NCBI RefSeq assembly: GCF_021183625.1
Contig: NZ_CP089214.1
Location: 5,146,001 to 5,210,000 of the forward strand
Reading direction: 5' to 3'
DNA length: 64,000 bases
DNA from: Nocardia asteroides
GTDB taxonomy: Bacteria > Actinomycetota > Actinomycetes > Mycobacteriales > Mycobacteriaceae
The translations under genes were made by a program, and so were the position numbers. Position 1 is the first letter of the stretch, and each line of letters starts with the position of its first letter. Below, in pieces: positions 33,206 to 40,816 of the stretch. The notes under the pieces are model-generated. The model made no database searches. It saw nothing but the letters and a program-made list of their open reading frames with translations, and was not told the DNA's origin.

Positions 33206-34242
33206 TCGGCCCCGGCAACGCGCTCACCGACGTGGTCGGGGTGCTCGTCGGGCACCACCACGAACTCGATCCGGAGGCCACGCTCGGCTCCGGCGCCGCC
33301 ACCGGCTGCACGGTGGTGCGGGTGCCGGGCGGCGCGGTGGCCGCGGTCGACGTCCGCGGCGGCGGGCCTGGTACCAGGGAGACCGACCTGCTCGACCCGG
33401 CCAACTCGGTGCGCCGCGCCGACGCCGTGCTGCTCAGTGGGGGCAGCGCCTACGGCCTCGCCGCCGCCGACGGGGTGATGCGGTACTGCGAGGAGGCGGG
33501 CCACGGCATCCCGCTCGACCCGCTCGACCCGGCCCGGGTGGTGCCGATCGTGCCCGGCGCGGTCATCTTCGACCTGCCGGTGGGCGACTGGAACGTCCGC
33601 CCGACCGCCGAGTTCGGCTACCGCGCCGCCGCGGCCGCGAGCCGGGAGTTCGAGCGCGGCTCCGTCGGTGCCGGGGTCGGGGCACGGGCGGGCGCGCTCA
33701 AGGGCGGCATCGGCACCGCCTCCGTCCTGCTCGACATTGGGATCACGGTGGCCGCGCTGGTGGTGGCGAACCCGGTCGGCTCGGTCTTCGACCCGCGCAC
33801 CGGGCTGCCCTGGGGCGCGGGCACCGACGGCGCCGAGGCGTTCGGGCTGCGCACCCCGACCCCCGAACAGCTCGCCGCGGCCAACGCGCTGCCGGTGAAG
33901 GGCACCGTGCTCAACACCACCATCGGCGTGGTCGCCACCGACGCCCCGCTGGACAAGGCAGGCTGCCGCCGGATGGCGACGACCGCGCACGACGGCCTGG
34001 CCCGCGCGGTGCGCCCGGCGCACTCGCCGCTGGACGGCGACACCTTCTTCGCGCTGGCCACCGGCACCGCCGCGCCGCCGCCGGGCCCGCTGCCGCCACC
34101 CGCCTTCCCGCCGAACCTGGGGCTGCTGGACGCGGTCTGCACCGCGGCGGCGGTGGTCGTGGAGCGGGCCATCGTGGACGCGGTGCTCTCCGCCCGCTCG
34201 ATCGCCGGAATCCCCTCCTACAGCGAGCTGTTCGGCGGCTGA
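33202..34242 (+). CDS. P1 family peptidase (DmpA-like aminopeptidase)
   Basis: 346 residues, N-terminal nucleophile-type hydrolase of family P1 (S58), whose precursor cleaves itself before the catalytic Ser/Thr. Seen: ALTDVVGVLVGHHHE, DVRGGGPGTRETDLL, LSGGSAYGLAAADGVM and, before the expected cleavage site, GTVLNTTIGVVATDA. Known relatives are L-aminopeptidase/D-esterases and beta-peptidyl aminopeptidases; Rv1333 is the M. tuberculosis equivalent with unproven substrate. The GTG overlaps the DUF2017 stop. A Pro-rich stretch near residue 290 (PPPGPLPPPAFPP) is unusual but in a loop. Confidence 0.9.
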   Translation: MIGPGNALTDVVGVLVGHHHELDPEATLGSGAATGCTVVRVPGGAVAAVDVRGGGPGTRETDLLDPANSVRRADAVLLSGGSAYGLAAADGVMRYCEEAGHGIPLDPLDPARVVPIVPGAVIFDLPVGDWNVRPTAEFGYRAAAAASREFERGSVGAGVGARAGALKGGIGTASVLLDIGITVAALVVANPVGSVFDPRTGLPWGAGTDGAEAFGLRTPTPEQLAAANALPVKGTVLNTTIGVVATDAPLDKAGCRRMATTAHDGLARAVRPAHSPLDGDTFFALATGTAAPPPGPLPPPAFPPNLGLLDAVCTAAAVVVERAIVDAVLSARSIAGIPSYSELFGG

Positions 34243-34322
34243 TCGGGGTGCGCCCGCCGGGGCGGGAATAGCCGAATAAGCTGGCTCGTTGTCGAGTGCG
34301 TTGTCGCGGGAAGGGTGTTGTC

Positions 34323-34736
34323 GTGCTGGTGCTCAGGGCCGACCTCGTCGAGGCGATGGTGGCGCATGCCCGCGCCGACCACCCGGACGAGGCGTGCGGG
34401 GTGCTCGCGGGTCCAGAGGGCTCGGACCGCCCGGAGCGGTTCATCGCCATGACGAACGCCGCGCGCTCGCCCACCTTCTACCAGTTCGACTCCGGTGAGC
34501 ATCTGAAGGTCTGGCGCGAGCTGGACAGCGCCGACGAGGAGCCGGTGGTGATCTACCACTCGCACACGGCGACCGAGGCCTACCCGAGCCGTACCGACAT
34601 CACGCTCGCGCAGGAGCCGAACGCGCACTACGTGCTGATCTCCACCCGCGACCCGGAGCAGCACGAGCTGCGCAGCTACCGCATCCTCGAGGGCGAGGTC
34701 ACCGAGGAGCCGGTGCGGGTCGTCGACGCCTACTGA
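34323..34736 (+). CDS. mec: JAMM metalloprotease Mec (CysO-cysteine peptidase)
   Basis: 137-residue Mov34/JAMM zinc protease. The zinc motif HxHx10D is complete in YHSHTATEAYPSRTD, and the upstream catalytic Glu is in PDEACGVLAGPEGS. In M. tuberculosis Mec releases cysteine from the CysO-cysteine adduct made by CysM. The GTG at 34323 has GGGAAGGG 7 bases upstream. The gene is followed by cysO (25 bases) and cysM (4 bases), the complete module. Here it may also have to trim the C-terminal tail of CysO, which extends beyond its Gly-Gly. Confidence 0.95.
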   Translation: MLVLRADLVEAMVAHARADHPDEACGVLAGPEGSDRPERFIAMTNAARSPTFYQFDSGEHLKVWRELDSADEEPVVIYHSHTATEAYPSRTDITLAQEPNAHYVLISTRDPEQHELRSYRILEGEVTEEPVRVVDAY

Positions 34737-34761
34737 ACCCGTTCAACCCCGAGGAGAACCG

Positions 34762-35073
34762 ATGCCGGTAACCGTGTCCATCCCGACCATCCTGCGCAAC
34801 CTGACCGGCGGCGAGAAGCGCGTGCAGGCCGAGGGCGCGACGCTCTCCGCGCTCATCGCCGACCTGGAGGCGAACCACCCCGGGCTGTCCGAGCGGCTGC
34901 TCACCGACGGCAAGCTGAACCGCTACGTCAACATCTACGTCGACGACGAGGACGTGCGCTTCGCCGGTGGGCTGGAAGCCGAGGTGCCGGCGGGCGGCAG
35001 CGTGACGATTCTCCCGGCCGTCGCCGGAGGCGCACTCGGCTACACCGGGGCCGGCGCCCTCGAGATCTCCTGA
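34762..35073 (+). CDS. cysO: Sulfur carrier protein CysO with C-terminal extension
   Basis: Ubiquitin-like sulfur carrier; as a C-terminal thiocarboxylate it gives sulfur to O-phosphoserine on CysM. 103 residues. The core MPVTVSIPTILRNLTGG, LNRYVNIYVDDEDVRF and VTILPAVAGG aligns with M. tuberculosis CysO, which ends at the Gly-Gly. Here 13 residues follow (ALGYTGAGALEIS) before TGA. The frame is clean and the ribosome site GAGGAGAA is good. An exposed Gly-Gly is needed for activation, so proteolytic maturation is expected, perhaps by Mec, as known for the QbsE/QbsD pair in Pseudomonas. Confidence 0.93.
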   Translation: MPVTVSIPTILRNLTGGEKRVQAEGATLSALIADLEANHPGLSERLLTDGKLNRYVNIYVDDEDVRFAGGLEAEVPAGGSVTILPAVAGGALGYTGAGALEIS

Positions 35074-35077
35074 TCCG

Positions 35078-36040
35078 GTGGCACGGTACGAATCGCTGAT
35101 CGCGACGCTCGGCGACACTCCGCTGGTCGGGCTGCAGAACCTCTCGCCGCGGTGGGCGGGCGAGCAGCCGGTGCGGCTCTGGGCCAAGCTGGAGGACCGC
35201 AACCCCACCGGCTCGATCAAGGACCGCCCCGCGCTGCGCATGATCGAGCAGGCCGAGGCCGACGGCAGGCTCACCCCCGGCTGCACCATTCTGGAGCCGA
35301 CCAGCGGCAATACCGGGATCTCGCTGGCCATGGCGGCCAAGCTCAAGGGGTACCGGCTGGTCTGCGTCATGCCGGAGAACACCTCGGTGGAGCGCAGGCA
35401 GCTGCTCACCATGTTCGGCGCCGAGATCATCGGCTCGCCCGCGGCGGGCGGCTCCAACCAGGCGGTGGCCAAGGCCAAGGAGATCGCCGCGGCCAACCCG
35501 GACTGGGTCATGCTCTACCAGTACGGCAACCCGGCCAACGCGCTCGCGCACTACGAGACCACCGGCCCGGAGATCCTCGCCGACCTGCCCGAGATCACGC
35601 ACTTCGTGGCCGGGCTCGGCACCACCGGGACGCTCATGGGCACCGGCCGCTTCCTGCGCGAGCACGTGCCAGGCATCGAGATCGTCGCGGCTGAGCCGCG
35701 CTACGGCGAGCTGGTCTACGGCCTGCGCAACATCGACGAGGGATTCATCCCCGAGCTGTACGACGAATCCGTGCTCACCAGCCGCTTCTCCGTCGGCCCG
35801 CTGGACGCGGTGCGCCGCACCAGGGAGCTGGTGCTGGAGGAGGGGATCTTCGCGGGCATCTCGACCGGCGCCATCCTGCACGCGGCGCTCGGCGTCGCGC
35901 GGAAGGTGATCAAGGCCGGTAAGAGCGCGGACATCGCCTTCGTCGTCTGCGACGGCGGCTGGAAGTACCTCTCCACCGGCGCCTACGACGGCACGCTGGA
36001 GGAGGCCGAAGAACGGCTGGAGGGGCAGCTCTGGGCCTGA
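35078..36040 (+). CDS. cysM: O-phosphoserine sulfhydrylase CysM
   Basis: PLP-dependent cysteine synthase that uses O-phosphoserine and thiocarboxylated CysO. 320 residues. The PLP lysine is Lys48 in NPTGSIKDRPA; the substrate loop is EPTSGNTGISLAMAAKLKGY and the phosphate-binding loop VAGLGTTGTLMGTGRFL. The C-terminus RLEGQLWA, which moves into the active site in the M. tuberculosis enzyme, is conserved in kind. The GTG start lies 4 bases after the cysO stop. Confidence 0.96.
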   Translation: MARYESLIATLGDTPLVGLQNLSPRWAGEQPVRLWAKLEDRNPTGSIKDRPALRMIEQAEADGRLTPGCTILEPTSGNTGISLAMAAKLKGYRLVCVMPENTSVERRQLLTMFGAEIIGSPAAGGSNQAVAKAKEIAAANPDWVMLYQYGNPANALAHYETTGPEILADLPEITHFVAGLGTTGTLMGTGRFLREHVPGIEIVAAEPRYGELVYGLRNIDEGFIPELYDESVLTSRFSVGPLDAVRRTRELVLEEGIFAGISTGAILHAALGVARKVIKAGKSADIAFVVCDGGWKYLSTGAYDGTLEEAEERLEGQLWA

Positions 36041-36080
36041 GCCCCGGTACGCTCGATGCCAGAGCTACGCAGGAGGTGCC

Positions 36081-36749
36081 ATGGTCGTCGGTCCTGGTTC
36101 GGGGTCCCCGCCGAACAGTCCATCGGTCGGCTCCCGCGCCGTCGCGGTGATCGGGAAGCTCTGGGCGCAGGCGGCCGCGCTGATGCTCGGCTTCGTCGCG
36201 CTGCTCTACGGCATCGAGGGCGTGGACAGCCTGCAGGGCGTCGACCTGGACAGCGAGGGCATCCGCCCGCGCGACCCGGACGGGCTCTGGGGCGTCATCT
36301 GGGCGCCGCTGCTGCACGGCAACTGGGATCACCTGATGGGCAACACGCTGCCCGTGCTGATCCTCGGCTTCCTCACCCTGCTCTCCGGGATCGGCCGCGG
36401 ATTGGCCGCGACCGCCCTCATCTGGCTGATCGCCGGCGCCGGAACCTGGCTCATCGGCGGCGCGGGCACGGTGCACGTCGGCGCCTCCTCGCTGGTCTTC
36501 GGCTGGCTCACCTACCTCATCTCCCGTGGCTGGTTCGCCCGCAACCTCACCCAGATCGTGGTCGGGCTCGCGGTCTTCGCGATCTACGGTTCACTGCTCT
36601 GGGGCGTGCTGCCCGGCCAGCCGATGATCTCCTGGCAGGGCCATCTCTTCGGGGCCGTGGGCGGCCTCGTCGCCGGCTGGGTACTCTCCGGGGACGAACG
36701 TCGTCGCCGACGCGCCACGGAACCGCGCCCGATCGCACACCCCCGGTGA
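36081..36749 (+). CDS. Rhomboid family intramembrane serine protease
   Basis: 222 residues with about six membrane helices. The catalytic dyad is Ser136 in HVGASSLVFG and His188 in SWQGHLFGAVGG. The conserved HGNWDHLMGNT precedes helix 2. The substrate is unknown; M. tuberculosis Rv1337 is the positional equivalent. The ATG has AGGAGGTGCC immediately upstream. The C-terminus is short and basic (GDERRRRRATEPRP). In M. tuberculosis murI follows, but here the phosphodiesterase gene comes next. Confidence 0.93.
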   Translation: MVVGPGSGSPPNSPSVGSRAVAVIGKLWAQAAALMLGFVALLYGIEGVDSLQGVDLDSEGIRPRDPDGLWGVIWAPLLHGNWDHLMGNTLPVLILGFLTLLSGIGRGLAATALIWLIAGAGTWLIGGAGTVHVGASSLVFGWLTYLISRGWFARNLTQIVVGLAVFAIYGSLLWGVLPGQPMISWQGHLFGAVGGLVAGWVLSGDERRRRRATEPRPIAHPR

Positions 36750-36820
36750 CCACGTCGCACACCCGTGAGAATTTGGGGGATCCCTTCGTGACCGGTGAAA
36801 CGTCGTGGCAGCATGGGGGC

Positions 36821-37585
36821 ATGCGCCTTACCGTCCTCGGGTGCTCGGGCAGCGTGTCCGGCCCGGACTCCCCAGCGTCGGGGTATCTGCTGACCGGTCC
36901 GGACCTGACGCCGACGGTCATCGATTTCGGTCCCGGCGTGCTCGGCGCGCTGCAGAAGTACGCCGATCCCGGTGCGGTCGACATCTTCCTGACGCACCTG
37001 CACGCGGACCACTGCCTCGACCTGCCCGGCCTGCTGGTCTGGCGCCGCTACCACCCGAGCCCGCCGGTCGGCCGCGCCATCGTGCGCGGGCCGTCGGATG
37101 CCCCGCTGCGGATCGGCAACGCCTCGGCCGAGGTCGGCGGCGAGACCGACGACTGGTCCGACGTCATCGACCACCGCACCTGGCGGGAGGGCGAGACCGT
37201 CGAGTTCGGGCCGGGGCACACGATTTCGGCGCGCCGGATGTACCACCCGCCGGAGTCCTACGGGCTGCGCATCACCAGCGCCGAGGGCCGGGTCTTCGTC
37301 TACACCGGCGACACCGCCGTCTGCGACGCGGTCTTCGAGTTGGCCGAAGGCGCCGACGTGCTGATGTCCGAGGCGTCCTGGACGCACGACCCGGCGAATC
37401 GGCCGCCCGGCATCCACCTTTCGGGGCACGAGGCCGGGCTGATCGCGGCCCGCGCCGGGGTCAAGGAGCTGCTGCTCACGCACATCCCGCCGTGGACCTC
37501 GCGGGAGGACGTGATCGCCGAGGCGAAGTCGCAGTTCAGCGGGCCGGTGCACGCGGTCGCGCCCGGGGAGAGCTTCGATCTGTAG
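36821..37585 (+). CDS. Metallo-beta-lactamase-fold cyclic nucleotide phosphodiesterase
   Basis: 254 residues, MBL fold close to Rv1339, an atypical class II phosphodiesterase that degrades cAMP. Metal motif LTHLHADHCLDLPG, then YTGDTAVCD and LLLTHIPPW supply the remaining ligands. MRLTVLGCSGSVSGPDSPAS is the typical N-terminus. The ATG at 36821 has GGGGGC directly upstream. It sits between the rhomboid and rph genes, as in mycobacteria minus murI. Control of cAMP level is inferred from the family. Confidence 0.9.
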   Translation: MRLTVLGCSGSVSGPDSPASGYLLTGPDLTPTVIDFGPGVLGALQKYADPGAVDIFLTHLHADHCLDLPGLLVWRRYHPSPPVGRAIVRGPSDAPLRIGNASAEVGGETDDWSDVIDHRTWREGETVEFGPGHTISARRMYHPPESYGLRITSAEGRVFVYTGDTAVCDAVFELAEGADVLMSEASWTHDPANRPPGIHLSGHEAGLIAARAGVKELLLTHIPPWTSREDVIAEAKSQFSGPVHAVAPGESFDL

Positions 37586-37616
37586 CACCGCCGCCCGGCG
37601 CCGCGCCGGGTGCGGT

Positions 37617-37622
37617 TAGGCT
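37617..37622 (+). promoter_or_regulatory. -10 element for leaderless rph
   Basis: TAGGCT lies 7 bases before the GTG at 37630, with only CACCCCC-like sequence and no Shine-Dalgarno between. Confidence 0.5.
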
Positions 37623-37629
37623 GACCCCC

Positions 37630-38403
37630 GTGTCGAGACGAGTGGACGGCAGGGCGGACGACGAGCTCCGCGAGGTCAGGATCACCCGCGGATTCACCAC
37701 GCATCCAGCGGGATCGGTGCTGGTCGAGTTCGGCCAGACCCGGGTGCTGTGCACCGCGAGCGTCACCGAGGGAGTGCCCGGCTGGCGCCGGGACAGCGGC
37801 CTCGGCTGGCTCACCGCGGAGTACGCCATGCTGCCCGCGGCCACGCACACCCGCAGCGGCCGGGAGTCGGTCAAGGGCCGGGTCGGCGGCCGCACCCAGG
37901 AGATCAGCAGGCTGGTCGGGCGCTCGCTGCGCGCCTGCATCGACCTCGCCGCCATCGGGGAGAACACCATCGCCGTCGACTGCGACGTGCTGCAGGCCGA
38001 CGGCGGCACCCGCACCGCCGCGATCACCGGCGCCTACGTCGCGCTGGTCGACGCGGTGACCTACCTCGCGGCGGCGGGCGCGCTCGCCGACCCGCAGCCG
38101 ATCTCCTGCGGCATCGCCGCGGTGAGCGTCGGCGTCGTCGACGGCCGGGTCCGGCTCGACCTGCCGTACGAGGAGGATTCGCGCGCCGAGGTGGACATGA
38201 ACGTGGTCGCCACCGACACCGGCACCCTGGTCGAGATCCAGGGCACCGGCGAGGGCGCCACCTTCCCGCGCTCCACCCTGGACAAGCTGCTCGACTCCGC
38301 GCTGGCCGGCTGCGAACAGCTCTTCGTGGTGCAGAAGGAGGCGCTGGCCAAGCCCTATCCCGGCACACTGCCGAAGCGCGCCGAGACCGGGAAGCGGCGG
38401 TAG
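37630..38403 (+). CDS. rph: Ribonuclease PH
   Basis: Phosphorolytic 3'-5' exoribonuclease that trims tRNA precursors. 257 residues. Family markers: TASVTEGVPGW, GWLTAEYAMLPAATHTR, GRTQEISRLVGRSLRA and DCDVLQADGGTRTAAITGA. It forms a hexameric ring in the cytoplasm. The gene has a leaderless GTG start and is followed 3 bases later by rdgB, a very common pairing. Confidence 0.97.
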   Translation: MSRRVDGRADDELREVRITRGFTTHPAGSVLVEFGQTRVLCTASVTEGVPGWRRDSGLGWLTAEYAMLPAATHTRSGRESVKGRVGGRTQEISRLVGRSLRACIDLAAIGENTIAVDCDVLQADGGTRTAAITGAYVALVDAVTYLAAAGALADPQPISCGIAAVSVGVVDGRVRLDLPYEEDSRAEVDMNVVATDTGTLVEIQGTGEGATFPRSTLDKLLDSALAGCEQLFVVQKEALAKPYPGTLPKRAETGKRR

Positions 38404-38405
38404 CG

Positions 38406-39014
38406 GTGGCCCGCCGGGTGCTGCTCGCCAGCCGCAACGCCAAGAAACTGACCGAGCTGCGCCGCATCCTGGACGAGGCGGGCGTTGCCGGGATCGAGAT
38501 CGTCGGGCTCGCCGACGTGCCGGAGTACCCGGAGGAGCCGGAGACCGGTGCCACCTTCGAGGAGAACGCGCTGGCCAAGGCGCGCGACGGCGCCGCGGCG
38601 ACCGGGTTGCCGTGCGTCGCCGACGATTCCGGGATCGAGGTGGACGCACTGAACGGAATGCCCGGCGTGCTCTCCGCGCGCTGGTCCGGTGGGCACGGGG
38701 ACGACGCGGCGAACAACGCGCTGCTGCTCGCGCAGCTGAAGGACGTCCCGGACGAGCGCAGGGGCGGGCGGTTCGTCTCCACCTGCGCGCTGGTGTCGCC
38801 GGACGGCACCGAGACCGTGGTCCGCGGTGAGTGGCCAGGACGGATCGCCCGGGAGCCGCTCGGCGAGCACGGATTCGGCTACGACCCGCTCTTCGTGCCG
38901 GAGGGTGGGGGCCGCTCGGCCGCCCAGCTCACCCCCGCCGAGAAGGACGCCGTCTCCCACCGCGGGCGAGCCCTGAAGCTGCTGCTCCCGGCCTTGACGG
39001 CGCTGGCCGACTAG
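38406..39014 (+). CDS. rdgB: XTP/dITP diphosphatase (RdgB/HAM1)
   Basis: House-cleaning pyrophosphatase that removes non-canonical purine nucleoside triphosphates. 202 residues. SRNAKKLTELRRIL is the N-terminal substrate motif, DDSGIEVDALNG holds the metal-binding and catalytic Asp residues, and GFGYDPLFVPEG and SHRGRAL are conserved. The GTG start is 3 bases after rph, so the two form an operon. The TAG stop shares CTAG with the stop of the convergent DUF3817 gene. Confidence 0.97.
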   Translation: MARRVLLASRNAKKLTELRRILDEAGVAGIEIVGLADVPEYPEEPETGATFEENALAKARDGAAATGLPCVADDSGIEVDALNGMPGVLSARWSGGHGDDAANNALLLAQLKDVPDERRGGRFVSTCALVSPDGTETVVRGEWPGRIAREPLGEHGFGYDPLFVPEGGGRSAAQLTPAEKDAVSHRGRALKLLLPALTALAD

Positions 39015-39373
39015 AGGTCGAAGTCCCGTTTCACCTGGACGGCGTTGCGGTGCTCGACGAAGAACGAGAGCAGCGGGACGGTGCCCGCCAGCAGGGTGCC
39101 GACGGTGCGACCGAGCGGCCACCGCACCTTGACCGCGAGGTCGGCGGTGAACAGCAGGTAGACGAAGTAGACCCACCCGTGCACCACGGCGATCCAGCTC
39201 GGGGTGTCGGCGCCGAAGCCGTACTTGGCGATCATCTCGACGGTGAGCAGCAGCAGCCAGAGACCGGTGGCCCAGGCCAGCACGCGGTAGCGCAGCAGCG
39301 CGCCCGCGATCTTTCCGGCATCGGCCGTCCGCTTCGCGGGGCGGGTCTCGGCGGGGTTCTCGCTGGTGGTCAA
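39011..39373 (-). CDS. DUF3817 integral membrane protein (second copy)
   Basis: 120 residues with three hydrophobic segments (RVLAWATGLWLLLLTVEM, IAVVHGWVYFVYLLFTADL, GTLLAGTVPLLSFFVE); matches DUF3817, Rv1342c type. Function unknown. The TTG at 39373 overlaps the stop of the upstream gene as TTGA, mirroring the NTGA overlaps elsewhere in the window. The stop shares CTAG with rdgB. The first copy at 14824-15192 has a similar membrane layout. Confidence 0.85.
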   Translation of the reverse strand: MTTSENPAETRPAKRTADAGKIAGALLRYRVLAWATGLWLLLLTVEMIAKYGFGADTPSWIAVVHGWVYFVYLLFTADLAVKVRWPLGRTVGTLLAGTVPLLSFFVEHRNAVQVKRDFDL

Positions 39374-39768
39374 CCGGCGCTCCTGTCGGGGGTGGCCGGG
39401 CGGTTCAGCTCGGCGAGGTAGCTGTTGTAGGCGGCGAGCTCGGGATCGTCGTCCCTGGCGGCGGCGGGCCGCTCCGGCAGGATGCCTGCCGGGATCTCGC
39501 GCGCGGCGCTCGGCCGGGGCGGGGCCTCGGCCGCCTCCTCGTCGTCGCGCTCCAGCCGCACGAACCGGAAGTACGCGAAGACCACGAACCCGGCGAAGAG
39601 CGGCCACTGCAGCGCGTAACCGAGATTCTGGCCGGTGCCGCTCGACGACTCGAACCGCTCCCACTGCCACCAGCCGAGCGCCAGGCAGGCGAGCGCGGCC
39701 ACGACCACCAGGGCGATCAGGGCCGGGCGGCTGTGGGCCGGGCGGTCCGGCTGAGGTGAAGCGGGCAC
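39370..39768 (-). CDS. Two-helix membrane protein (LprD position)
   Basis: 132 residues: two membrane helices (ALIALVVVAALACLALGWW and WPLFAGFVVFAYFRFVRL) and a long acidic/Ala-rich cytoplasmic tail ending AELNRPATPDRSAG. It lies where mycobacteria encode LprD (Rv1343c). A lipobox is not convincing because the residue three before the Cys is Ala, so I call it a membrane protein. The GTG opening VPASPQPDRPA is the likely start. It is coupled to the DUF3817 gene by a TTGA overlap. Confidence 0.75.
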   Translation of the reverse strand: MPASPQPDRPAHSRPALIALVVVAALACLALGWWQWERFESSSGTGQNLGYALQWPLFAGFVVFAYFRFVRLERDDEEAAEAPPRPSAAREIPAGILPERPAAARDDDPELAAYNSYLAELNRPATPDRSAG

Positions 39769-39818
39769 GCTCCCACGGTACCCGCTTCTACTACAGTCGA
39801 CGTAGGGCAGCTCCCCGG

Positions 39819-40694
39819 TCAGAGCGTGGTGCTGATCCCGGTCAGCCGCTCCGACTCCTCCCACAGCCGGCGCTGCAGCTCGGCGTCGCGGGAGAGCCTG
39901 GTCGACGGGCACGGGCCGACCGGGCCGCGGGACTGGAACAGCCAGGTCGGGCCCCAGTAGGTGTTCGGGTCGGCGTCCGGCTCGGTGGCGGCGAAGAGCG
40001 TCGACTCCGCCGCGTGCCGCGGCGAGTGCCCGACCAGCCGGATGAACGGCTTGCTCACCAGGTCCAGCGGGGTCTCGGTGCGGGTGAAGAGCTCGGTGGC
40101 CGAGACGCCCGGGTGCACGCCGTAGGAGCGCACCGCGGAGCCGTTGCTCGCCAGCCTGCGCTGCAGCTCCCTGGCGAACATCAGGTTCGACAGCTTGGCC
40201 TGCGAGTAGGCGGCGCCGCGCTGGTAGCCGCGGTGCTCGTAGTTGAGGTCGTCGACCCGGAGCCTCCCCGCCTGCTTGTGCGCGACGCTGGAGACGGTGA
40301 CCACCCGGTCCCGGATCTTCGGCAGCAGCAGCGCGGTGAGCGCGAAGTGGCCGAGGTGGTTCACGCCGAACTGGGTCTCGAAGCCGTCGGTGGTGCGGGA
40401 GAACGGGACGTTCATCAGCCCGGCGTTGTTGATCAGGACGTCGAACCCGCCGGTGGACTCGGCGAAGCCGCGGACCGAGGCGAGGTCGGCCAGGTCGAGC
40501 TGCTCGACCCGGACATCGCCGTCGATCTTCTCGGCGATCGCCTTGGCCTTGTCCGCGCTGCGGCAGGCCATGATCACCGTCGCGCCCTTCGCGGCGAGCG
40601 CCTTGGTGGCCTCGGTGCCGATGCCGCCGTTGGCTCCGGTGATCACGAAGGTGCGACCGGTCTGGTCCGGGATCTGTGAGGGTTTCCACGCCAT
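39819..40694 (-). CDS. Short-chain dehydrogenase/reductase (retinol dehydrogenase-like)
   Basis: 291 residues, SDR family. Cofactor motif TGANGGIGTEA, NNAG motif LINNAGLMNVPF, catalytic Ser in VTVSSVAHKQAG and YSQAK with the active-site Tyr and Lys. It resembles the oxidoreductases annotated as retinol dehydrogenase or WW-domain oxidoreductase-like in actinobacteria; the real substrate is unknown. The ATG opening MAWKPSQIPD is preferred over an ATG three codons upstream. It is divergent from the MFS pump gene. Confidence 0.9.
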   Translation of the reverse strand: MAWKPSQIPDQTGRTFVITGANGGIGTEATKALAAKGATVIMACRSADKAKAIAEKIDGDVRVEQLDLADLASVRGFAESTGGFDVLINNAGLMNVPFSRTTDGFETQFGVNHLGHFALTALLLPKIRDRVVTVSSVAHKQAGRLRVDDLNYEHRGYQRGAAYSQAKLSNLMFARELQRRLASNGSAVRSYGVHPGVSATELFTRTETPLDLVSKPFIRLVGHSPRHAAESTLFAATEPDADPNTYWGPTWLFQSRGPVGPCPSTRLSRDAELQRRLWEESERLTGISTTL

Positions 40695-40804
40695 GGCGCC
40701 CACCTTGGCACACTTTCTGAGACGGGGTGCCCGGACCCCGTTCGCGCCGCACCCCCGATGGTTCGCTGCCGTGTCGCTGAGAGGGTGTTTTGCCGGGGAA
40801 GTCG

Positions 40805-40810
40805 CATACT
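40805..40810 (+). promoter_or_regulatory. -10 element for leaderless MFS gene
   Basis: CATACT lies 6 bases before the ATG at 40817. GAGGCG just before the ATG is a weak ribosome site at most. Confidence 0.45.
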
Positions 40811-40816
40811 GAGGCG

